Assembly (NCBI GenBank): GCA_009760855.2
Contig: WPIO01000003.1
Location: 13,195,001 to 13,257,000, forward strand
Length of the DNA stretch: 62,000 bases
Source: Cristatella mucedo
Taxonomy: Eukaryota; Bryozoa; Phylactolaemata; Cristatellidae
Reading direction: 5' to 3'
Shown piece by piece: positions 13,709 through 24,569 of this stretch. Made by a program: the position numbers and the translations under genes. The notes under the pieces are model-generated. The model searched no databases, was not told the DNA's origin, and worked only from the letters and a program-made list of their open reading frames with translations. Position 1 is the stretch's first letter. Every line of letters begins with the position of its first letter.

Positions 13709-16700
13709 ATGGTGACCTCCCGCCAAGCAGGCGCCGTCGGCCTTGGGTGCAAATGTGCGTGCCACGAGGTGCCCATTGAATGCGTAAGCATCGCTGACTG
13801 TGACATGCCTTGCACTGTAGGTGCTAGAATGGATTCAGCAATTGATTCGTTTCACGAACTCCTTGGATTTGGAGAGCTGTTCGACGACCAGAAGTTCTTA
13901 TCTCAGCGAGCCCCCGACATTTATCCATCTTCTTTGTTGGATGCTGAATTCAGCCTATTGGACGATGTGTTTGCATGTGCCAGTGGTGGCAGCTGCCTTA
14001 CGAAACCCATTGAAGAAGAAGAAGATGTCGACATTGAAACAGTAGATGACAACGTGTGTGCCAATTACGGTGAGACTTTATCGACCGATTATGACACTGG
14101 CGGAGCCATGTGCAAGGTGCCGCCTGATCAAGACGTATCGCGGTCACTTTTCAATCTAGAAGGCTTGGGCAAGTTAGACGACAGCTTTGCGGAAGACTAC
14201 CTACCAGGTGTGTGCTTTATCCTTGCTTCATTCCTCAACGGTATACTTATGCTCTCGTGAATACTTATTTGACACCATTCTGTTATAGGCACCTGTGGGA
14301 TTGAAGCCGACGACTTAGACAGCTTATTTCAACAGTTTGATAATGGTAAGGGCCAGTCGTAACGAACACGGCTCGCGTTTCCTGGATCTGGAATGTCGTA
14401 GTTTGCTCTTAGCAATTTTGCCTGACGCTTTGGTAGCCACGTGGCTCTTAGTGGCAACCTTTCGATATATGGCCTGGATGCCTTTTATTTTTATATCACA
14501 TAGTGCCAATAAGTTTTTACACAAACTTAACAGCTAAGAGTGTAGGTAAGGAACATGCATTTTAGAACCGATCTTGCTATAGACGTATGCATACTGCAAT
14601 TCAATCGGTTGTGATGTTACTAGTCGAAGCCTCTCATGGTTGTATCCCATTCATATGCCTGAGGTTCCATTCCTGTGCTCACATGATGCCCTCTGGTGCC
14701 CAATAGGGGGCGTGGCACCGGCTACTTCCGATACCGCATGGCTTTAGAAATTTTAGGTTATTCAAAGGAAGCAATGTCAAGTAAGTAGCAGTTGCTTCTG
14801 CAGCGCTGTTGTCCAACATTACAGCTAGCTGATTCTCGTTTTGCGTGTCAATAAAAGTAAACTTGTAAGCACCTCAGCTTTAGCTGGTTGTCTGCATCGT
14901 AACTCAAGATTGTTAGATGGTATAGTCATCAAATCCCAGAGGTTCAGCCGTGTGTCTCCTGTGCTGAAGGAACTGCGATGGCTACCGGTCGATCAACTTA
15001 CAGAGCAACATTCGTACTCTGACTCACAATGCCAGCCATGGTGTTGCCCCTTCATACGTAGCTGAGCTGTTGCTCCATTTTTAACCTCTGGTCTTCTATG
15101 GACAGTGAACCAACAAACTCTATTCTTACACTTAACGACCATTGGTTGCAGAGGCTTTTTGACTGACGGTCCTAAACTGTGTAACTCATTGCCACAATTC
15201 CTATGCAATTACGTCTACTCTCCTGCTGCCGACGACTGCGTCATGCTTTCTTTCCAGCCGTCCTGAGCTGCTACTTCGTGCTACTCGTTTTCTCGACCGC
15301 CATCCTGACTACCGAACGGGCACTGAAAACCGGTTGGGCTTTGAGTGTACTTTGGAAAGGTCTTGTGTTACATTCCCACTTAGTCTTGTTGAGTTACCAG
15401 ACGAGATGCTTTCGTACATTCATTCGCATTCGTATCTACTCAGCCTGTGAGGTTCTTAGCCGGTATATTGGCAGACAATAAGGTACTTATCTAGTATGTC
15501 GGCAGACAAAATATGCTAAGTTAATTGACATATTTGTTGTAATTCATAAATAAGTAGGTGTACCTCTTATGTTTCTGGACGGCTCCTGTAGGTGCATGCC
15601 GTAAGTATTGCTGAGGAAATCTCGTTGGGTGGTCATTGTAGATAAGGTTGTTATCGGCTTTCAGTTAACACTTGTTCTCTGAGACTCATTCCTAATGTTG
15701 AGCATTCTAGCTGATTGGTCTCATTCCTGTGCACGGGCTGTACAATTACTTGCCTCACTTGCCAGAATAAGTTCAGTAAACTGTTTTCTCCTGCAGGTAT
15801 ATTTTGCTCAAGCATTGCTTGGCAGCACTCATCCCTCTGAACCCTGACACGACTGCATGTATTGGTACAGAATCGGGTTCTTTGACTGATTGTGCAGTTT
15901 GTGATTTGATGGGTGCCAAAGCTACACTCTTGGCTGAGGGTCAAGGGATCTGGGGTCAAGTCGAGCTGTTTACGTCTTTCACTTTCCCTTATCGGGAAAG
16001 GCTATGGATGGAGTGACTTAAACGGCCACGGCCTCTGCTCTGACTCACAGCGCTATTCTCATTTCAGTCTCCAAGGCTATGGACAGTCAGTCGGCGATCG
16101 CTCCTCAGGCTGCGCTGCTGCCGCAGCAGCTTTCCGAACTGCCAACGGGCCAAACTGCCGAACAGTTGCCGAAAAACGATGTTTGGGGCTGCCTTGCAGA
16201 GTTGACGGAGACACCGGCTGTTTATGATTACCAACATCCAGAGGCTGCTGCTGCTGATTTCGTATCTGATCCCATGCAGCTGAGTGGAGACTACTTCGAT
16301 CAGATTTCAGACCACATTTACTGCCTAACACAGAAGACTGATGTGCATGTTAAGCAGGAACCCGACGAGCTCGTTGGATCCTCCGATGGCGATGCAGAGA
16401 TCACCGTATGCCAGCAGCAGCACCAAGCTTTACCGATGCGGCCGGCAGCCATCGAACCAGCTGGCAGCATTACGATATTGGTTGGTGCTGCTACGCAGCA
16501 GCACTGTGCCAAAAGTGGCGATGCTGCTAGCCAGGGCACGAACTGCATCGCGAAGACTAACAGTGCTAAGTCCCTGCTTCGGCCAAATGCTACTACTGCA
16601 AAACAAGCTACCACCGCTTTTTCGACCAACACCCTTCAGGCAGCAATTTACAGTGCGACCATGGCTCGATCCAGTTCGTCGTGTCCATCTCGACCTGTAG

Positions 16701-18717
16701 CGTGTCCATCGACGAGAAAAGTCGGTGCATTGTCAAGTACAGCTACGACGAGTCAGTCGTCGTCGGACTCGGGAAGCGACAGTGAACGCAGTGGCACTAA
16801 ACGACGACAGTCTAGAACCGGCTATCACAGTAGCAGCGGTCTTGGCTGCAGCTCGAGAGAGCGTAGAAGGTATCGCTCCAGGTCGTCTTCGAGCTCCAGG
16901 TGAATTGTTAGGCCATCGCATCCGCTAGGAATGTGTTTTTCAGCACGTGAGCACCGGCCGCCGAGAAATCAGGACCAGCTTTTGCTAGCAGCTCACTGCT
17001 GACACTCTTTCTCCCTCTCTTTTTAGCCACAGTTCGAGATCTCGCTCTCGGTCGCGGTCCAGGTAATAAGCTCATCCTTCTGCGTGGACTGGCAGCAGTG
17101 GATGCTTGAAGCTTGCTTATACTTTTTTATAAGGATTTTGTTTGCCACTCTCGCGGGAAGCTGTTGATCGCTTACAATACAATCAATCGCTTAGATCCCC
17201 TTTACAACGCAGTTCGAGTCGCCAGCGGCACGAGAGAGAAAAGCAGGAGGACAAGCAGCGTGCCATGGCCGAACGGAGGGTCGTTTATGTCGGCAACATA
17301 CCGAACAATTTTACAAAAACTGACTTGCGACGGCGCTTCAGTGGCTTTGGTGAGATCGAAGATGTCAGCGTGCACTTTCGGGACCGAGGGTATGTGTGGC
17401 AAACATTGTTAGCATCTGTCCGTCTCCGTGCCCCCTACTTTTTGTCTCTACTATCTATCTTTCTCTATCTCACTCCCATTCACATTCCTCTCAATCTCTT
17501 GTGTTTTGTGGTGTGAAACCTTGTCTGTTGCTCTTTGAGTTGTGGAAGTAAGAAGCCGTTTCTAATATTGATGGGAATCTATCGGGAACTTGGATAAAGT
17601 AGCCTCATTTTAAGCCTCGGGTATAGCATAGGGCCCCTCCCAATCTCTTCACCACAGGATTACAGAAGCTCGGTCAGCACCCTGTAGGAGCAGACAGTAG
17701 AAATGATGTGTGGTAACATGTACGCTGTATTACGAAATATTCGTTCATTTAAAGCTTTGAGTCTGGTAGCAGCTCCTTGTTGCTAGTGGCCGTGCAACTG
17801 CGTCACCCCTACTCTTTTATGTGCTGAGCTGTGTTTGCCTATGTGAGATACTTTACATCTGTTGAAACCCCTATTGCCTTACACTGATGGAAACCTGATA
17901 CGCTGTACTTGTGTATCGTTTCTGTGTTGATCAATCCAAATTTTTTGTAGGGACAACTATGGCTTTGTGACATTTGCTGATTCTTGCGATGCTTATGCAG
18001 CAATAGAAAGTGAGTAGCAATTATTCTTTACCTTTCTTTAAATGTGTTAGATTCAGAGGAATAGGCAAGCAACAATTAGGACATGGTGCTTTTATTTTCA
18101 GAAGGTAATGACGTTCCAGGAAGGCAGTTTAAGCTATGTTTTGGTGGTCGGAGGATATTCTGTGAAACCGAGTATGCAGATCTTGGTAAGTGCTCTTATC
18201 CTATTTCCTTTTTTTTTGTTCTGCACCACATCTTTCCTATGTATCTCTACCCAATGTTTTTTTTCTCCATGGGCTATGCAGCTATCCCAGTCTCCTTTTC
18301 ATTTAATCAGCAAAAGTCTCAACTGCCCCTTTTACTCTATCGGCTCAAGACCGGAAGTAGCATTTTTCGTGTAGCCAGTTGCAGGTTCTAGATCTGCTAT
18401 GTACTATAGTTGTCTGCAAGGTGATGTTCCTACTTGTAATCTTGGCAACTGTTACTTCTAGTATATATGCCATATCGTTGTGGTAGTACCCTTTTCCTTC
18501 GAGCATGCTTGAACTTACACATTGCATTTATTAAAAAGATGTGCAATGTTGACACAATACAAAACTTACCGACATTTTCTCCCAGTTACATAATGCCACT
18601 ACCTTTGCAGATGGCTGTGCTGCAGTCAAGGAAGAATGGGCACTCAGATCATGCCGAAGAAGAGATGACTTTGAGAGTCTTCTCAAGCAGACCATGAGCC
18701 GTATAAAAAAGAAATAA
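13709..18717 (+). CDS. PPARGC1: PGC-1 family transcriptional coactivator (8 exons)
   Basis: Exons: (13709 or 13829)-14207, 14289-14345, 16068-16899, 17027-17062, 17195-17389, 17951-18009, 18102-18185 and 18611-18717. All phases agree, giving 582 aa from ATG 13829 or 622 aa from ATG 13709. The N-terminus is acidic (FHELLGFGELF, SLLDAEFSLLDDVF, an EEEEDVD run). Exon 3 has the tetrapeptide DHIY, which fits the HCF-binding consensus [DE]HxY, followed by a sumoylation-like VKQEP. Exons 3-5 encode an RS-rich stretch. An RRM follows: RVVYVGNIPNNF is RNP2 and DNYGFVTF is RNP1. The protein ends DFESLLKQTMSRIKKK, like the conserved end of vertebrate PGC-1 and fly spargel. The family acts in the nucleus as coactivators of mitochondrial and energy genes. 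The start is ambiguous because gcactgtag before 13829 could be an acceptor. Confidence 0.88.
14880..15480 (+). mobile_element. Degenerate LINE-2 fragment in PGC-1 intron 2
   Basis: Decayed equivalents of the LINE-2 C-terminal blocks are visible: RVSPVLKELRWLPVDQ, a frame-shifted Thr/His block and KLCNSLPQFLCN. A tail-like segment with cccacttagtcttgttgagtta ends it. Confidence 0.65.
17195..18185 (+). other. RRM domain of the PGC-1 homologue, split over three exons
   Basis: The RNA-recognition motif spans exons 17195-17389, 17951-18009 and 18102-18185. RNP2 (VVYVGNI) lies in the first exon and RNP1 (YGFVTF) in the second. The C-terminal strand FCETEYADLD crosses into the last exon at 18611. 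The LCFGGRRIFCETEYADLD segment parallels the vertebrate segment after the RRM. Introns interrupt the domain after GEIEDVSVHFRDRG and after AAIE. Confidence 0.85.
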
Positions 18718-18963
18718 CGTCCCGAAATCCCGTGCGCGTGCATAGCAAATTTTGTATAATTACCCGACTGTCCCTTTGAGATTAGTCAGGAATGTTGCTT
18801 CATTTTTACCCGACGGCTCTCTGAGCATGTCGACAATAGGAGTGTTTCCTGGTTTCTTTTTTATACGGCTGCATTTTAGCAGCTTGGCTTATTTGCATGG
18901 TGCCGCCGGGAAACAAGAGAACTGCTGCTGGTCAATATAAGTCATAAAATTGACTGAAGTTCA

Positions 18964-18969
18964 AATAAA
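18964..18969 (+). terminator. Putative polyadenylation signal for PGC-1
   Basis: AATAAA lies 247 bp after the PGC-1 stop and 51 bp before the SOX30 stop codon on the opposite strand. If used, the PGC-1 3' end falls at or just inside the convergent SOX30 gene. Confidence 0.45.
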
Positions 18970-19019
18970 TTATGGCTTGCTTCATAAGAAGGGCCACGGC
19001 TTCTTTGCTGCTGCTACTG

Positions 19020-22000
19020 CTACACTTTCCGTCTCTTTTTCTCGTGTTGTTGGGAAGTGGTGCCACCGTGGCATCGCTTAGGGTTACCACTTGTTGCTTG
19101 CAGTGAGGCTGCATGGTTCGGCGGCAATACAGAGTCTGTAGGCTTCGGTGCTCGTGAGTTAACGAAGCCACTAACACCTGTTGCTTCATCTTTCTGTATG
19201 GCTGGAGCCACGTGCACAGCCGGAAGTGAGAGAACTGGACACTGGGGATCTCCCAGCCCAAGGTCATTGTGGGAGAAAGCTACTGCGTGCAGCAGCTGCT
19301 GCTGTGGTGAGCCCGAGGTGAAGTTGAAGTCTACCGGTGATGACAAGCTCCCTGTCACCAGGCCATGGTCACAGTGAAGAGGAGGAACAGGCAAGTCCAA
19401 GCATGATGATGGTAGAGGCGAGTAGATGGTGCCATGTACGGCATTCATGTGACTGCCACTTGTTGCTGAGGGAGACAAACAAGTCTGACTCCCATCTCCG
19501 AAGTCACCAAAGAAGTCCTTGAAAAAGTCAGTGTCCAGCTCACCGTCGTGGTCTCGGCCGGTCGAGTCCACACTGATGAGATTGCACCAACTGCAAAGAA
19601 AGAACCTCAATACCCGTATGCTATCGCAAGGTGGTGGTATGCCAAAGCTTGAGTGAGGCGGGTCAGCAAACCTTGATGTGTTTATCGCTGACAAAAGGCT
19701 ATCGATGTTGGTTCCGTCTTGCGTGCTGTCTTGGCCGGTTCCTGACAAAGAGTCGGGAAAGCCGTCGACGAATTCGTTCGAGGGGTTCTTATACACGGCA
19801 TCACCTGTGTAAAGTCAAAGTGGAACATGGTGTTCGAAACAACAATGGAGATATTGATCAGTCGTGGGAACAAACGTTCAACTCACCCAGTGGGTGAAAG
19901 CTGTCCAAATCATACAGTTCAGCCGTGCTGTCTTCTCGATCAGGTACTGATGGGCACACTGCTGGTTCAGGTAGAACGGGGAAAGGAAACGGCCAGTACT
20001 CTTCTTCTGTGCCTAACGCTGTTCCAACATCTTCAATGCAAAATGCTCCTGGCTCTTGGCTGGAACGAAATTAGGAATGAGCTAGGTCAACCATTGTGCC
20101 TTCTGCTGTGTTGGTATCGATTTGAGTTATATTATTGTAATTGGCAGTTGTTACGTAATGTACAGATGTACTAGGCAAGAATGAACACAAGTTAAAATTG
20201 TGTGGGTCATAGCAAGAATTTTCTAAGGAAATGGGGTGTAGCCTCAGCCAGTCAGCACTGTTCCCTAGTGGTGGAGACATTAATTTTTTAGGGACTGAAC
20301 CTTGACCTTGATAGAACGACCTAATCCAAAGAGCACTTTGTGCTAGCCATAAGGGGTAGCTGCAGCCCCCTTGCAGTGCCGATCCCGACATTGGCTTGAA
20401 GCTGAAGTGGTCATCTAGTGAAAGGAAAGTGAATATGTTGGCCGCCGTCCAAGTGCCAATGTCAGCAATACGCACCGAAAAGCAGTTAAGCGAGTTCGAC
20501 GTTCAGCACACAGGTAAACAAAACAAACGTTAGCTGACTAGATAACTTCATTTATATAGCGGCAGATAAGCCTTTGCAGCTGTCTCAACCGCTTGGAGTG
20601 GGTAGTAAAAGATTGCCCGCTGCTTGTCTCAACCCACGACCTGGATCATGAAATGCAATTCCGGGCGAAGACCCCTGGTGTTTAACCACATATTATCTGC
20701 ATAAAAACGAAAACCTAGACTATGCTTGACGAATAAATCGGCAAGAGAGGAAGCACATGAATTGTGAAAAGAAGCTGACCGAGCACGAATCGCTGGGGTA
20801 CCCTACACTTCAATTGCTCCTCGTGTAACCGTTGCAGGCTGACATTAGCGAGCTGAAATCTCTCTCAAAAGAACCCGATGTCCAGAAGCAGCTCGGGGCT
20901 GTGCGTTTTGATGCGATTCCTTCTTTTTCTTGTCAGGTATGAGAGAATTGCGAGGACGGTGAGCCTGTTCTTCGTTCTTAGAAACGAAAGAAATGGCGGT
21001 GTTCACCTATATTGTATCCCTTGTAGTAAGGCTTTGGCTCTGCGAGCACTCAACTTTCTAATAAGGTCAACTAAGCATTAACCCGAAGTACGCCACTACC
21101 AAATCGGCGGCGCCTATTGAAGCAAATCAAGTCGTGAACAAAAAATCGTATGTACAGCCTCTCTCTTTCTCACGAGCTGGCTATTCAACTGCGCAATGTT
21201 TTATTTATTTCGAAACCCATGTCAGACAAGATAAACTCTGTCTTGCAAATGTCAGGTCCGGTTGCCGTTAACGGCGATCATTGAAAACTGCACCGTAGCG
21301 AAGGGCCCAATCGGCGGAACAGCTTCGAGCCCGGCTAGCCAACGCTCCCGTGTACTCCCACTTCATCTCGGGCTTATACCTTTCATAGCTCTCCTGCCAC
21401 ATAGGGCGCTTCTCGCCGTTTGCCATTTTACCAGTTACCATTAGCTACCGATGGCTGACCAAAAGCCGCGTTGGCTTTTGCCGAGCCCGTCCAGCTTAGA
21501 CAACCGCTTAGTCCTCGATGTATCGAGAAGTTACAGCTAGACAAGCTGTACATAAAAATGCGCTTGAGTGCGGCCGGTCGCTGAAGCTTTCTGCCGCCCA
21601 ACTCTGATTCCTTAGGTAAGAGTCCTCTTCCGTCGGCCCCACTCCCCCGCCCCCGCCGAGTTCGCAGCGAGCGCCAATCATTGCCCAGCAGCAGCAGACC
21701 GTGCGACTTACAGCGGCCGTTGCATGCCCACCACGTGAGAGCTCAGCATGGCGCCTGACGGTGCGGCATGATTCGCTTCGGCTCCCATTTGGATCGAGCT
21801 CACGGCAGCGGCGTCCTCGCTCAGGTTGGGCAAGACGGCGAAGCTGCCGGCGGCCTGGCAGGGCACGTCCATGCTTCCTTGACCTGACAGCGCTGCAAAC
21901 GCGAGAGCGCCTACTGCTGCTTTCTCTTTCCAATCTCTCGTGGGCGAGAGCAAAAGCGCGAAACCGCACGATGACGCCGACCGGAGTGAGTCGGCTGGGC

Positions 22001-24533
22001 AGGTGGATACTCTGAACCACATTATTACGTAGCCGCCATTCTTTACGTGCGACGCATTATTTCAAGCGCGAGCCTCGAAATGGGAACAGTAATTGTGCTT
22101 CGCTATGGCCACTCGGTCAATTCTCCGGGAATAAAAGCGATATAAAATACTGCCGGCTTCTTAGCAATTCCGACGTCTCGACTGCTGTCCGAGGACTGGT
22201 GCCCGAGGTGAGGTTAGATTGAGGACTCTTCTTATTTATAGCGCTCTACGAATGTTAGTAATGGAGGCGCCGGCTCCTACTCGCAGTAATCGTTTGCCTA
22301 ACTGCAATAATCTACGAGCCGGCTACCGATATTTTTATCGCCAGGCTTCTCGAGGCTGCGGAAAAAGGGCTTAGCTCGATGCGTCTGACTCATGACAGTT
22401 GGGCAGCAGCAGCCTGCTCGCCTGAAAAAGGCTGGGCGAACGGTAGAGCCTTCAACGTCCGATTAATGACGCGACGCCTTGGCAAGGCAAAGCGGCCTGA
22501 TTCAGGTGGCCATTTTAAAAGCGGCTGCCGTGAGCCACGTAGCGAGGACATCGTGTAGCGCCGCTTGTGTATCTCCCAAGTGCGTCCCTGGCCATTAGTT
22601 TGGAAAAGGTGCTCTTTGCCGACGGAAATTGTTCAACGGATTGACGATTGACTTGAAAAAGTGCGTAGTATAAATAGTCAGTAAAATAGTTAGTATATAG
22701 TCAGTAAAATAGTCGGTCGGTTTTAGCTTACACAACCCATACGACCCTGTTCGGGATATTGTGGCGCTAGGGAGTATGAGCAATGATAACGGTAATAATA
22801 GATTTTGTACCATCCGCTGAGAGACCTAATTTTCTTCCCGGAGTGCTCGCGTAGGCTGGAAGTGCGTGGAATGGCGTGAGCACAACTGCAGAACGCAGAA
22901 GGGTGTGCAGAAGAGCGAAATTCATACAAGACTAAATGCTGAGCCGATCGAGCGAATGTTTAGCTTCGCTTTCAATTTCGTCACATCAGGGGGCGGCCAC
23001 GACGTAAGCACCCAGCGGGCAGAGTTCCAGGCTTTGGACTAAGCAAGCGTAGGGGGACCGAAGGCCACACTTGCCAGCCGAACCTCGCCGGCCGAGTTCG
23101 GTCGAAGCTCGAATGCGCAGAGCTGCTCGAGACACTTGGCTGCTCGGATGCCCTTAGGGAATCAGTACGCTGCTGCTGCTGCTGCGAGCATTTCTTGTCC
23201 ATCCGATGCGCTTGAATGAAAAGCTGTAATATTCGAACAGCAGGGCGCGACTAGCTTATTTTTGTGCATCGAAAGCCGCTCACGGGCTTTGAGCTACGCC
23301 AATCTACAAGATCGACTCACCAGGGTTTATAGTCTCCCAGAGCTCGAGTCCGGTCGTCTTGTTTGTTTGAATGCACTAACTCGCATGCGCGGCTTGATAA
23401 TCTAGCAGTTGTCACCGGGTGTGAATTGAGATCATCCCCTAACCCGCCGGCGATTTTTGCGAACCTCTAAGCGCGTTCTCGCATTGCAAGATCGATCATT
23501 ATCTGTTACAAAAAAGACGTTTCCGTAATTTCAAAATACGCAGCCACCGGATGCCGTCGGTCGCAGGACTGAACGCCGAAGTAGGATTTCGTCTCGAGCG
23601 GGGAACGAGACTGAAAGCTGCTGCTTACCGGCCCCGCGCTCTACCGCCGAGTGAGCGATCGAGACCGTATCGTCGTGCGGCGGCGCCGCACGAGTGTGCA
23701 GCCTCGGCTCGGCGACAGCTGCGCTCTCGAATACCGTACCCGTAGTTCGGATAGATACGGTGGGAGGCCTTCCTCGCGACGACGGTACCACGTTGGCGTG
23801 ATGCAATTGGGTCGCCCTCGTCTGAGCGGACGGCGAGCCCGAGGCGTACTGCTGACTCGGCTTGGTGATGAGAGTGTACTGCATCGGTCCTGAGCCTCCT
23901 CGGCCGACCGACCCTGAAAGAGAGCGGCCGTCGTCGTGTGCAGGCTAAACTCGGCTCGCGAGCGAGCGCCAGCTATGGCTCTCTCCAGAACTTGCCGTGC
24001 GATGCACTTTTTCGCTCGACGGTCCCTCTTTCTATGCTCTATTTTTTATCGCGGCTCACGCCCCTCGAAGGCAGTCGGCTCGCAGAAGCGTTCGCGGCGA
24101 GTGCACACGAGCTTCTGCGATTCTATTGTTCGCGCGGCGCTTCGCACGCGCGCCCGCTGAGTGAGAGAGCGCCTCGTGTGTGTTCGCGCCGCCGTGTAAC
24201 GTGTAACGTAGTACTGCTAAAACTGTGGTAAAAGCTGCGCTCAAGGTGGCAGCTCGCTCTGCTCGCGCCGGCACAGCTCGCTTGCTGACAAGCGGCCGAC
24301 AGACAGACAGCGAGCGAATGATGCCGCTCCAGCGATGCAGCACTGCAGCCGAAGCCCGCCGAAAGTGCATTCTCGTCGAGCTGAACGTAGGAGCCCGGAA
24401 GAAGAAGGAGGCTCCAGAGGAGCGTTGCGCTTTCGCTCGCGATTCTGCCACGTATATATAAGTATATTCAGTATATAGTACATTAGTATAAGTATAACTA
24501 TAAGTACAACTTATACTTATTCAGTATACTCAG

Positions 24534-24569
<36 letters not shown>

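Noticed and set aside
16079-16903. PGC-1 exon 3 treated as a complete single-exon gene
   Set aside because: The frame is open upstream to a good acceptor in phase with exon 2, and a donor at 16900 joins in phase to the RS and RRM exons.
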